A stretch of 64,000 bases of DNA from Arthrobacter sp. ov407 (GTDB taxonomy: Bacteria > Actinomycetota > Actinomycetes > Actinomycetales > Micrococcaceae), in assembly GCF_900102895.1 (NCBI RefSeq), contig NZ_FNGD01000014.1, positions 1 through 64,000 of the forward strand. The letters run 5' to 3'. How positions within the stretch are numbered: the stretch's first letter is position 1; every line of letters begins with the position of its first letter. Of this stretch, positions 43,264 through 51,380 are shown in pieces. The notes below the pieces were generated by a model. It saw only the letters and a list, made by a program, of their open reading frames with translations, was not told the DNA's origin and did no database searches. A program made the translations under genes and the position numbers.

Positions 43264-44052
43264 TCAGTTCAGTGCCCGGGTATCTTCCGGAAGCGCCCCG
43301 CCGGCCAGCAGCTCCGCGGTCGCATCGGCCAACGCCGTCAGCGCCACGCGCTGGGTCCACGGGCCATAGGAAATGCGGGCCACGCCAAGTTCCTGCAATT
43401 TGGCCGGAGCCAGGGAACCAGGCACATTGATGACGGACACCTTGTTCCACCCGATTCCCTCCACCAGCGCGCTGACGGTCGCCTCGTTCAACAGGCCCGG
43501 GACAAACACCGTGGTCGCGCCTACGTCGAGGAAGGCACTGCCGCGCTCAATAGCATCGGCGAGCACCGCAGAAGGGTGCCGGTCCTTGCCCTTCAAAAAG
43601 GCGTCGGTGCGGGCATTGAGAACGAAGTCGATGCCCTCAGCCTTGGCAGCGCTGACGGCAGCGCTCATCTGCGCAACGGCATCGGCGAGCGGGCGCATCT
43701 GATCTTCGATGTTGGCTCCGACAGCGCCAGCCCCGATCGCCTTGCGCACCGTTTCCCCGGGGTTCCCGTAGCCCGCTTCGAGGTCAGCGCTGACGGGCAG
43801 CGACGTAGCGGCGACAATCAGCCCGACGGCGGCGATCATTTCGTCCACCGGGATGTTCTCGCCGTCTTCGTAGCCGCGGGACGCTGCGATGGAGTGGCTG
43901 GCCGTGGCCAACGCCTTGGTGCCCGGAACGTCGCCGACCACTTTCGCGGTGATCGCGTCCCAGACATTGATGACCTGGAGGATCTCCGGGGCTTGGTGGA
44001 GTCGGAGCAGCTCGGTGGCTTTGGAGGCACGGGAACGCGCGTAGTCAGTCAT
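43264..44052 (-). CDS. Isocitrate lyase/PEP mutase superfamily protein
   Basis: The 262-residue TIM-barrel protein is of the short ICL/PEPM type: INVWDAITAKVV, VSADLEAGYGNPGETV with the Mg2+-binding Asp, GANIEDQ and DFVLNARTDAFL. The loop that carries the KKCGH catalytic Cys in methylisocitrate lyase is absent, so it is more likely a C-C or P-C lyase/mutase of unknown substrate than prpB. The ATG at 44052 is 6 nt after TAGGCT on the minus strand with no ribosome-binding site. It is 39 bp downstream of the DUF1622 gene in the same direction. Confidence 0.85.
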   Translation of the reverse strand: MTDYARSRASKATELLRLHQAPEILQVINVWDAITAKVVGDVPGTKALATASHSIAASRGYEDGENIPVDEMIAAVGLIVAATSLPVSADLEAGYGNPGETVRKAIGAGAVGANIEDQMRPLADAVAQMSAAVSAAKAEGIDFVLNARTDAFLKGKDRHPSAVLADAIERGSAFLDVGATTVFVPGLLNEATVSALVEGIGWNKVSVINVPGSLAPAKLQELGVARISYGPWTQRVALTALADATAELLAGGALPEDTRALN

Positions 44053-44058
44053 GCCGCG

Positions 44059-44064
44059 AGCCTA
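44059..44064 (-). promoter_or_regulatory. Leaderless -10 element for the ICL/PEPM gene
   Basis: TAGGCT on the minus strand is 6 nt before the ATG at 44052. Confidence 0.55.
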
Positions 44065-44091
44065 GCCGGGCACCGTGCACCGTGGAAGGGT

Positions 44092-44481
44092 TCAGCCAGC
44101 CGCGGAAGAGTCAGGGGCACCCTCGCGCTGACTCTGCCAGGGCCAGCGTCCGGTGATTTCCAGCTCGAGCGAGAAGCTCAGGAAGGTCCGGATGAGCACA
44201 ATAATGGCCAGCACGCCGACGCCCTCGAAGGTCGGTGTGACGGCGACCGAACGGATGATGTCGGCCGCGACGAGCAGCTCAAGCCCGAGGAGGATGGAGC
44301 GGCCCAGCAGTTGGCGGTAGGAGCGGTAGACGGAGAGCGGCGCGGCGCCCGCCGGCCGGCGTTCCGGCTGGAATCCGCGCAGCGCCATGGGGATGGACAC
44401 GAGGGCGCCGACTACCATGACGGCCACGCCGGCGAAGTCCATGAAGCGGCCGGCCGTCTCGATAATGTGCTGAAGATCCAT
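44092..44481 (-). CDS. DUF1622 membrane protein
   Basis: The 129-residue protein has three hydrophobic helices (FAGVAVMVVGALVSIPMAL, LGRSILLGLELLVAADIIRS, VLAIIVLIRTFLSF) and the DUF1622 core R-x-x-LGRSILLGLELLVAADII, ending LELEITGRWPW. Such proteins are widespread and uncharacterised. GAGGGGA precedes the ATG by 5 nt. It is the middle gene of three on this strand; the reductase/epimerase gene ends 35 bp upstream. Confidence 0.85.
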   Translation of the reverse strand: MDLQHIIETAGRFMDFAGVAVMVVGALVSIPMALRGFQPERRPAGAAPLSVYRSYRQLLGRSILLGLELLVAADIIRSVAVTPTFEGVGVLAIIVLIRTFLSFSLELEITGRWPWQSQREGAPDSSAAG

Positions 44482-44516
44482 GGTTCCCCTCAGAGAAGTG
44501 CAGTGAGAATCAAACT

Positions 44517-45389
44517 TTACGGGTGCCGGACGCCCACGCCGGCCAGAATTGCCCGGTAGCCTTCCCGGAAACTTGGGTACTGCAACTCGAATCCGGTGCT
44601 GCGGAGCAGTCCGTTGCTAGCTCGCTTATTTCCGCCCCGCGACGGTTCAGCGCCGGAGTCAATGGACTCCGACGCCGGCCGGGGGAGTCCCAGCTCGGCC
44701 GCCAGGAAGCCCAGCACCTCGCCCAGTTCGGCCGGTTCGTTGTCCACGCCCAGATAGACAGTCGCGGGAACCACGTCCATGGTGCACAGATGGACGATTG
44801 CCGCGGCGGCGTCGTCGCGGTGGATACGGTTGGTGAAGCGCGACGCGGCCGGAATAACCGCGGTTCCGCCGCGCACCTGGTCGATCAGTCGGGTCCGGCC
44901 GGGGCCGTAGATCCCGCCGAGCCGCAGCACCACCGGGGTGATGCCGGTGCCGCGCAGGCGGCTGTCGAGGAGTTCCTCTGCCTCGCGAATGATGCGGCCC
45001 GAGAACCCGCCGGGTTCCGGCGTCGTGCGCTCATCAATCCAGCCGCCGCCGGCGTCGCCGTAAACGGCGGTCGAGGAAACAAACAGGATCCGGCGGACGC
45101 TTGCCCCGGACGCCAGGACCGCGTCCAGCACGTTCGACAGCCCGTCCACGTAGGCGGTCCGGTAGGCCTCCTCCGTCGGGGAATCCGCGGCAATCGCGAC
45201 GACGACGGCGGTGGTGTCCGCCGGGACGGGCGGCAGCTCGCCGGAGCTCAGGTCAGCGGCGACCCCCTCGATGGCAGCCGGAAGTTTCTCCGGCGACCGG
45301 CGCCACCCCACCACACGGTGGCCAACAGTCGCGAAACGCAGCCCGGCCTCGGTGCCCAGATCGCCGCAACCGGCCAGCAGAACAGTCAT
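44517..45389 (-). CDS. NAD(P)-binding epimerase/SDR-like protein (YeeZ type)
   Basis: The 290-residue protein starts with a Rossmann motif (VLLAGCGDLGTEAGLRF) and has the extended-SDR elements SSTAVYGDAGG and RIIREAEELL, then LRLGGIYGPGRTRL and NRIHRDDAAAAI. In place of the YxxxK pair, the Lys position is filled by Arg/Glu-type residues, as in YeeZ-like members, so catalytic activity is doubtful. The ATG at 45389 gives a normal N terminus and is 6 nt after CAGACT, a weak leaderless -10. The open frame upstream of it is not supported. Confidence 0.82.
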   Translation of the reverse strand: MTVLLAGCGDLGTEAGLRFATVGHRVVGWRRSPEKLPAAIEGVAADLSSGELPPVPADTTAVVVAIAADSPTEEAYRTAYVDGLSNVLDAVLASGASVRRILFVSSTAVYGDAGGGWIDERTTPEPGGFSGRIIREAEELLDSRLRGTGITPVVLRLGGIYGPGRTRLIDQVRGGTAVIPAASRFTNRIHRDDAAAAIVHLCTMDVVPATVYLGVDNEPAELGEVLGFLAAELGLPRPASESIDSGAEPSRGGNKRASNGLLRSTGFELQYPSFREGYRAILAGVGVRHP

Positions 45390-45395
45390 GAGGCC

Positions 45396-45401
45396 AGTCT
45401 G
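45396..45401 (-). promoter_or_regulatory. Leaderless -10-like element for the epimerase-like gene
   Basis: CAGACT on the minus strand stands 6 nt before the ATG at 45389. Confidence 0.4.
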
Positions 45402-45430
45402 CCAGCCTTCGGGAAGCCGCACGGACAGGC

Positions 45431-45456
45431 TTGAGCAAATCTTGAAGTGATCTTGT
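45431..45456 (+). promoter_or_regulatory. TTGA repeats with 11-bp period upstream of the first TasA-like gene
   Basis: TTGAGCAAATCTTGAAGT (45431-45448) contains TTGA at 45431 and 45442, and TTGT follows at 45453. The 11-bp period is the spacing expected for tandem binding of an OmpR-type regulator. The same 18-bp sequence with one change occurs at 48145-48162. Confidence 0.6.
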
Positions 45457-45577
45457 CGTGCACTGAAGCATTGCCTTGAAGGAGGCCGGGCATCGTTGTA
45501 AGGGTCAGCCTGGGGGCTGGCGGACACAACCTACGTAGCCCGGCCAGCCCCGGCCGGCTCCACGAAACGGAAATCCA

Positions 45578-46195
45578 ATGGGTCTCAACCTCAAGTCCAC
45601 GTCCAGCAAGGTCCTCGCCTCCGCCGCGCTCCTCGCCGCAGCTGCCGGCGTGGCCGGGATGGGTACCTACGGTGGCTTCACCGCCAGCACGTCGGCCTCC
45701 GCCGCCGTCAGCTCGGGCACGGTGCACTTCGAGATCGGCACTTCCGGTGCGGCCAACCGGCTCAGCGTTGCCGCTTCGGGCGCGGTTCCAGGTGACAGCG
45801 TCCAGCGCGCGGTCACCTTGACGAACAGCGGTGACCAGAACCTGGCCGCAGTCACTCTCACGACCACCGCCGCGCCGTCCTCCAAGCTGGACTCCGACGC
45901 CACCAACGGCCTGCAGATGCAGGTGGACTCCTGCTCGATCCCCTGGGCAGAAGCCGGCACGTCCCCGTCGTTCACCTACACCTGCTCCGGAACTACCACC
46001 ACGGTCCTGGCGTCCCGTGCAGTGGTGGGCAACAAAGTCCCGCTGTCCGGCCTGGCCTCCGTGACCGCCTCGAAGAGCGATAACCTCCGGGTCAGCCTGA
46101 CTGTTCCGGCCACTGCGGACAACACGTTCCAGGGCCTGACCAGCACGATCAACTTTGTCTTCGACGCCGCCCAGCGGACCGGCGGCGCCAAGTAG
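45578..46195 (+). CDS. TasA/camelysin-like secreted fibre-type protein
   Basis: The 205-residue product has a SipW-type signal: a basic start, a hydrophobic core (VLASAALLAAAAGVAGM) and then GTYGGFTASTSA, which resembles the TasA junction GTWAAF. The mature part is beta-rich and Thr/Ser/Ala-rich (RAVTLTNSGDQNLAAVTLTTT is typical of the CalY/TasA fold), with two Cys that could form a disulfide. TasA proteins assemble into matrix fibres in Bacillus. The presence of a SipW-like peptidase next door supports this call, but fibre formation is inference. ATG at 45578; only a weak GGAAA ribosome-binding site. A stable hairpin follows the gene. Confidence 0.78.
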   Translation: MGLNLKSTSSKVLASAALLAAAAGVAGMGTYGGFTASTSASAAVSSGTVHFEIGTSGAANRLSVAASGAVPGDSVQRAVTLTNSGDQNLAAVTLTTTAAPSSKLDSDATNGLQMQVDSCSIPWAEAGTSPSFTYTCSGTTTTVLASRAVVGNKVPLSGLASVTASKSDNLRVSLTVPATADNTFQGLTSTINFVFDAAQRTGGAK

Positions 46196-46203
46196 CCAGT
46201 CTC

Positions 46204-46250
46204 GGGTGCTCAGTCCGGCCAGGTCTCGGCCGGACTGAGCACCCGGCTTT
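46204..46250 (+). terminator. Attenuating hairpin between the TasA-like and signal peptidase genes
   Basis: A perfect 17-bp stem (46204-46220 with 46228-46244, 7-nt loop) is followed by GGCTTTACCTTT. It should make transcription beyond the first gene partial, giving more TasA-like product than peptidase. Confidence 0.75.
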
Positions 46251-46286
46251 ACCTTTACGATCCACACCGGCAGGAGGGACGATCCC

Positions 46287-46982
46287 GTGACTGCAGCAAT
46301 CACCGCAGACTCCAGGGATCCGGGCGATCACCCGTCAGCAGACGGCGTCGTGCAGGATAGTGCCGTCCAAGTCCGTGTCGTATCAATCCGCGCACGACGC
46401 CGAACCGAACCGCCGCCGCGCACTCGCGGCCGCATGTTGTCCAGGGCTGCCAGCGTGGCCGGACGAGCGGCCTTCACGATCCTCCTCATCGTCGCCGCCC
46501 TAGTGTTCCTCTTTCTCGCCGTCGGACCACGCTTCCTGAACTACCAGACGTCCACCATGCTCACCGGGAGCATGTCGCCCGGGATCAACCCGGGCGACGT
46601 CGTGGTCAGCGTGAGAACGCCGGTCTCCGAGCTGAAGGTTGGGGACGTCATTACGTACAGCATCCCCATTGACGATCACCGAATTGAAACCCACCGCGTG
46701 GCCAGCATCAAACGCGACGACGCCGGCGCGACCACCGTGACCACCAAGGGTGACGCCAACCCCGGGGCTGACCCGTGGATTGCCGTGCTGTCCGAGGACT
46801 ACGTCTACACGCAAGCGGGCGTCGTTCCGTATCTTGGCGACGTCATCAGGACCTTGCGCCAGCCCCTCGTCCAGCCCGTCCTCCTCTACGGCGCGTCTGC
46901 CCTGCTGGTCGTCGTCGTGCTGACGGCGATCTGGCGGAAGCCCGCCGAGCCGGCCCCCGGTCCGGCAGGCGGAACGAGCTAA
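46287..46982 (+). CDS. sipW: SipW-like (ER-type) signal peptidase I
   Basis: The 231-residue membrane protein has a disordered, basic N-terminal 55 residues, a helix (AAFTILLIVAALVFLFLAVG), the catalytic Ser in MLTGSMSPGINPGD (Ser95), His instead of Lys in the second motif (ETHRVASI, His136), the Asp motif TKGDANPGAD, and a C-terminal helix. Ser/His rather than Ser/Lys marks the archaeal/ER branch to which Bacillus SipW belongs. It probably cleaves the two TasA-like proteins. GTG at 46287 with GGAGGG 8 nt upstream. Its stop overlaps that of the regulator gene by 4 bp, tail to tail. Confidence 0.88.
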   Translation: MTAAITADSRDPGDHPSADGVVQDSAVQVRVVSIRARRRTEPPPRTRGRMLSRAASVAGRAAFTILLIVAALVFLFLAVGPRFLNYQTSTMLTGSMSPGINPGDVVVSVRTPVSELKVGDVITYSIPIDDHRIETHRVASIKRDDAGATTVTTKGDANPGADPWIAVLSEDYVYTQAGVVPYLGDVIRTLRQPLVQPVLLYGASALLVVVVLTAIWRKPAEPAPGPAGGTS

Positions 46983-48034
46983 CCCAGGGCGGCGTGATCC
47001 TGGATGCCGGCCACATTGACCGGCTTGCTCAAGCTTTCAACCGGCGCCATCCGGTACCCAACGCCGCGTACCGTGCGGATGAACCGCGGTTCACGGCCTT
47101 TGTCGCCGAGTTTCTTGCGCAGATTGCCGATGTGTACCTCCACGAGGTGCTCGTCCATGGGCCATTCGGTGCCCCACACCTGCGTCAGGAGGGCCCGTCG
47201 CGTCCACACCCGGCGCGGCGCTCCGGCCAAGGCCTCCAAAAGATCAAATTCCGTACGCGTCAACGCCAGCTCGACGCCGTCCAGGGACGCCGCCCGGGCT
47301 TCGACCTCGACAACCAGCGGGCCGTGGCGGACGACGCCGGCGGTGTCGGGGTGGCGGGTGTCGGGGCGCCGGGTGTCGGCACCTGTCGCTGCGGCGGCCT
47401 CAGGCGACGGGGTGTCCGCGGTTCCAGGAATGCTGGCAGTTTCGGGGGCGAAGGGCGCGACGTCGCCCGCCCGGCGCCGCGGGGTTGCGTGCGTCGGGGA
47501 GAGGGAGTCGGAGCTTATCGGTGCGACGTCGCTGGCCCGGCGTCGAGGAGTTCCCGGCGTCTCGGCAGATGATCCGTGCGTCCCTGGTTCGGTTGCGTCC
47601 GGCGCGGCCGGCATGAAATCCGTGGCCCGGCGCCGCGGGGTGGAGCGCTGCGGGGTCGGCCGGTGGCGTCGCATCACTGCGGTCACTCGGGCCTGGACGG
47701 AGCGCGGGCTGAACGGTTTACGGATGAAATCATCCGCGCCGATCTCCAGTCCCATCAATTCGTCGATCTCATCCACCCGGGCCGTGATCATGATGACGTA
47801 GGCGTCGGAGAATTTGCGCAGCCGGCGGCACACTTCCACGCCGTCCAGATCGGGAAGGTTGAGTTCCAGAGTGACAAGGTCCGGCCGGTGTTCCTGGATG
47901 TTCACGAGGGCTTCGACCTCGGAGGCAGCCTCAAAGACCACGAACCCCTGCATCTCCAGCGTCCGGCGGAGGAGCAGGCGGACATCACCGTCGTGATCTA
48001 CAACCACAGCACGGAGCTGACTCGGTGAATCCAA
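46979..48034 (-). CDS. OmpR-type response regulator with altered phospho-acceptor site
   Basis: The 351-residue protein has a receiver domain (1-122), a long linker (123-245) and a winged-helix DNA-binding domain (246-340; LTRTEFDLLEALAG, RRALLTQVWG, VEVHIGNLRKKLG, RTVRGVGYRM). In the receiver, the Asp that takes the phosphate is Glu57 (LVTLELNLPDLDG) and one of the two acidic pocket residues is His14 (VVDHDGD). Thr84 and Lys106 are kept. It may be locked in an active-like state. The linker holds three repeats of TPRRRAxDxxP (132-142, 162-172, 184-194). No kinase gene is adjacent. The start is TTG at 48034 without a good ribosome-binding site. Confidence 0.85.
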   Translation of the reverse strand: MDSPSQLRAVVVDHDGDVRLLLRRTLEMQGFVVFEAASEVEALVNIQEHRPDLVTLELNLPDLDGVEVCRRLRKFSDAYVIMITARVDEIDELMGLEIGADDFIRKPFSPRSVQARVTAVMRRHRPTPQRSTPRRRATDFMPAAPDATEPGTHGSSAETPGTPRRRASDVAPISSDSLSPTHATPRRRAGDVAPFAPETASIPGTADTPSPEAAAATGADTRRPDTRHPDTAGVVRHGPLVVEVEARAASLDGVELALTRTEFDLLEALAGAPRRVWTRRALLTQVWGTEWPMDEHLVEVHIGNLRKKLGDKGREPRFIRTVRGVGYRMAPVESLSKPVNVAGIQDHAALG

Positions 48035-48144
48035 CCTATTAACCCCAGCTTCTCAAAGGAATCTGCGTCCCAGCGGCATCCTGTGCCACAGAATGTGACG
48101 TAAACCCCATGCGTCACAATGGTGATCAGGCTAACACGGTTTTC

Positions 48145-48162
48145 TTGAGCAAATATTGAAGT
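48145..48162 (+). promoter_or_regulatory. Second copy of the TTGA direct-repeat motif, upstream of the second TasA-like gene
   Basis: TTGAGCAAATATTGAAGT differs at one base from 45431-45448. TTGA occurs at 48145 and 48156, again 11 bp apart. It lies 79-96 bp before the GTG of the second TasA-like gene and about 110 bp from the regulator start. Confidence 0.6.
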
Positions 48163-48240
48163 TTTACCCCGCCCTGGTTTGAAACTGGACTGCCAGAGTG
48201 GGAGGTGCCCGATCCACCGCTCAGACAGAAAGTGCTGTCA

Positions 48241-48711
48241 GTGAACCTCGCCAAGCCCTCTGCGGCCGCCCCGCGGGTCTCGTCCGCACGGCTGGCCCAT
48301 CGCCGCGGGTTGCTGGCTGTGCCCGTAGCGGTGGCATTGTTGCTGGGGGCGCCCGGGCTGGCATACGCGACCTTCACGGCGCGGACCGCAACTGCCCTGA
48401 GCGTTGGCACCTATAAGGTCCCTGCGCCGGCATCCATCAACGGCACACTGGTATGCACCACCGTCCAGGGGAAAAAGGGGGCGGCCATCAGCTTCACGGG
48501 TTTTGCCCCTGTGGTCCGGGCCACGGGGTACACGGCGACGTTGACCTCTCCCACCGGGCCCCAAGAAGTGACCGCGATTGCAGCCGAGGACACCACGCAT
48601 GAGGTCAAGATTCTCAGCAAGGGCAACGGCAAGGGAACCTACACGTTCACTTTCTCCGCCCGCGTAGGCTCATGGATCGGGCCGGATCTGCAACAGACTG
48701 TCACCTGCTGA
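48241..48711 (+). CDS. Second TasA/camelysin-like secreted protein
   Basis: The 156-residue product has an N-terminal basic stretch, a hydrophobic core (GLLAVPVAVALLLGAPG) and the junction AYATFTARTATALSVGTY, similar to SipW substrates. The mature part is beta-rich and has a Cys near its start (TLVCTT) and one as the last residue, which could form a disulfide. It has little similarity to the first TasA-like protein beyond this layout. The start is uncertain: GTG at 48241 gives a normal signal length; GTGs at 48205 and 48232 are possible. It shares the TTGA motif with the first gene and converges with the next gene (16 bp). Confidence 0.65.
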   Translation: MNLAKPSAAAPRVSSARLAHRRGLLAVPVAVALLLGAPGLAYATFTARTATALSVGTYKVPAPASINGTLVCTTVQGKKGAAISFTGFAPVVRATGYTATLTSPTGPQEVTAIAAEDTTHEVKILSKGNGKGTYTFTFSARVGSWIGPDLQQTVTC

Positions 48712-48727
48712 ACCGCGTGCCGTCCGG

Positions 48728-49624
48728 CTACCTCGCCGGAATCGGGAAGAACGCCCGCGGGTCCTGCATCAGGGCGGGGTAATCGAAGGCGGAGCGGTCC
48801 ACGATCTCGTCGACCTGGAAGTTGCGGGCGAAGTGGCCGTCAACGGTGATCGGACGGCCCAGGACCTTGCCGACGGCGAAGGACTTGCCGCCGTTGACCG
48901 GGATGGCGACCACGGAGTTGCCGGGAAGCGTGGTGAACGCCTCTTCCTGCTGCTGGCGCTTGCGGGTGGGCTTCTTGACGAGCTGCTTCGGGGGCAGCTT
49001 GCGCACCTTGCCCGGACGGCGGGAGCCTGATTCGGCGTAGACGAACTGGTAATCGTCGTCCGCGGGGGCCTTGCCGCGGCCAACCGGCGGCAGGCTGACA
49101 GTCTTCAGCTGCTCGGGCTCGGTGTCGCCGAGCGGCAGGCGCAGTACCCACATGCGCTCCCCGGCAGGATCCTCGGGCACAAGCTCGTGCTTCGGTTCGG
49201 GCCAGACGTACTCCAGGTCCGGGTCCGTGCCCGGGAAGACCTGCGTGTAGAAACGCGGGTCCTTGGCGATCAGCCGGGACCGGTGGCTGAGGTGGAAATC
49301 CGGATTTCCCAGCCACGGCGGCATCGGGATCTTGGCGGCGTAGTCGGGGTGGGCGGCCTGCGGGGCGAACTCCATGATCTTCTCGCGCGTAGTGTCCTCA
49401 CCGCCGCGGGCAGTCCATTCATCCACCATGGCCAAGCCGTACATTGTCAGCGCGGGAACGTACCCCATCCACATCCTGATCGCCGGGTGCGACTGCCAGC
49501 CGTACTCCGGGATCACCAGCGCACGCAGGATCTGCAGCGCCTCAACGCGCTGCTTGCCGAGCCGCTCGCGGTCCAAAACCGCGGCGCTCTGCTGGAAATC
49601 GGGGAAGGGGAGGAAAGTCTGCAT
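48728..49624 (-). CDS. MSMEG_6728-like protein (DNA glycosylase/endonuclease V-related family)
   Basis: The 298-residue protein begins MQTFLPFPDFQQSAAVLDRERLGKQ, the signature of the MSMEG_6728 family in actinobacteria, and continues with RVEALQILRAL, HPAIRMWMGY and SHRSRLIAKDPRFY. This part resembles the pyrimidine-dimer DNA glycosylase fold. The C-terminal half has a basic stretch (KVRKLPPKQLVKKPTRKRQQQ), which may contact nucleic acid. No activity has been shown to my knowledge. The start is the ATG at 49624, preceded by GGAGAG only 0-2 nt away. It is divergent from the small membrane-protein gene. Confidence 0.78.
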   Translation of the reverse strand: MQTFLPFPDFQQSAAVLDRERLGKQRVEALQILRALVIPEYGWQSHPAIRMWMGYVPALTMYGLAMVDEWTARGGEDTTREKIMEFAPQAAHPDYAAKIPMPPWLGNPDFHLSHRSRLIAKDPRFYTQVFPGTDPDLEYVWPEPKHELVPEDPAGERMWVLRLPLGDTEPEQLKTVSLPPVGRGKAPADDDYQFVYAESGSRRPGKVRKLPPKQLVKKPTRKRQQQEEAFTTLPGNSVVAIPVNGGKSFAVGKVLGRPITVDGHFARNFQVDEIVDRSAFDYPALMQDPRAFFPIPAR

Positions 49625-49769
49625 CTCTCCAGTTTGAGGCCACACGACGAAACCACCAATTGCACAGGACCGCGCGTGCGCATCTTCACATTGTGGAATG
49701 AAGCAGACGGCTCCTTGCGGTGGGGCGTAATATAGCAGGACCCCAACAATGCCGTCCGGAGGACACGCC

Positions 49770-50342
49770 ATGAACCCAGACCCTGTTTTGCCGTTTGTGC
49801 CCAAATACGGACAACTGCTCGGCCCGGAAGCGAACGGCATTTTGGTGCTCGAGGAGGTCATTCTTGACCCAGTGGCAGCCCTCAAGGAACAGCACGGGTT
49901 CCGCTCAGCCATGGCATCGTTCGCGCTGACCATGCGGCGGATACTGGCGCTGCGCCTCTGCATCGCCATTGTGGCGATCGCCAACCTGCCGCTCTTTCTG
50001 CTCAACACGGGCTGGTGGATTTACGCGGTCTCACTGATCCTGGTGGTTGCAGTCCACACCGCGGTGTCCTTGCTGAACCGTCACGAGCCGAAGATCCGGC
50101 AGCGCCGCATGCTGGAACTGCATCTGCGCCGTGAGCGGAGCGACAATTACCGCAAGGTCCGCGACGCCGTGAAGTACGTCATTGACGCCCCTGCCCGGGT
50201 CAATGAAAACCTCTACCTTGAGCTTCTCGCTGCGAAGCGGGTGGCGCTGCACTTGGCCATGGGCACCGTGGCCCTGCTGGACACGAGCGACGACGCCGCG
50301 TGGAAACTCCAGATTGTTCGCGAGATACCGCTGGCCGCCTGA
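49770..50342 (+). CDS. Unknown membrane protein with two transmembrane helices
   Basis: The 190-residue protein has one hairpin of two hydrophobic segments (LALRLCIAIVAIANLPLFLL and WIYAVSLILVVAVHTAVSLL, about 65-105). It is flanked by a cytoplasmic N-terminal part and a charged C-terminal part (RHEPKIRQRRMLELHLRRER, then AARVNENLYLELLAAKR-like helices). I do not recognise a family. GGAGG lies 8 nt before the ATG at 49770. A terminator-like hairpin follows at 50381-50422, so it is a single-gene unit. Confidence 0.7.
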   Translation: MNPDPVLPFVPKYGQLLGPEANGILVLEEVILDPVAALKEQHGFRSAMASFALTMRRILALRLCIAIVAIANLPLFLLNTGWWIYAVSLILVVAVHTAVSLLNRHEPKIRQRRMLELHLRRERSDNYRKVRDAVKYVIDAPARVNENLYLELLAAKRVALHLAMGTVALLDTSDDAAWKLQIVREIPLAA

Positions 50343-50380
50343 GCCGCACGTCTGAGCCCGCACGCCTCACCGATTACCGC

Positions 50381-50422
50381 ACGACGCCGGAGCGACCCCT
50401 CGGGGGAACGCTCCGGCGTCGT
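50381..50422. terminator. Terminator hairpin between convergent genes
   Basis: A 14-bp perfect stem (50381-50394 with 50409-50422, 14-nt loop) lies between the small membrane-protein gene and the rpf gene and can serve both. A T-rich stretch (GATTTGGTCGTGATTT) follows on the plus strand. Confidence 0.75.
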
Positions 50423-50450
50423 GATTTGGTCGTGATTTAACGGGGTAGCC

Positions 50451-51161
<711 letters not shown>

Positions 51162-51233
51162 CTACTGCCCGCCCCTGACATTAGAGGTCGTTGCGGTGTC
51201 TACCGGTCGGGCAGTATCTGGTGGTGGCAGCAC

Positions 51234-51298
51234 CGGGCATGCAAAGCCCGGCTGTCGGGCATGCAAACTAGGCTAAGCCAGGCCCGGCCCGTTATCAA
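51234..51298 (-). promoter_or_regulatory. rpf promoter with two TTTGCATGCCCG repeats at the transcription start
   Basis: On the minus strand, TTGATA (51293-51298) and TAGCCT (51270-51275) are 17 bp apart. Two copies of TTTGCATGCCCG (51256-51267 and 51234-51245) lie 22 bp apart just downstream, on the same face of the helix. Downstream operators or RNA elements are both possible. Confidence 0.55.
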
Positions 51299-51380
51299 GA
51301 CGTTACTTTGGATGCTTTTGCCGTTATCATCTCGCCGCAGTTCGCCTCGTCCCCGACGCTCGCGAACATGTTCGCTTGAA

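Noticed and set aside
51362..51375. GCGAACATGTTCGC palindrome as a LexA/SOS box
   Set aside because: Actinobacterial SOS boxes have GAAC-N4-GTTC. Here the arms are only 2 bp apart, and the site lies at the 3' end of the UvrA-like gene and 258 bp before rpf.
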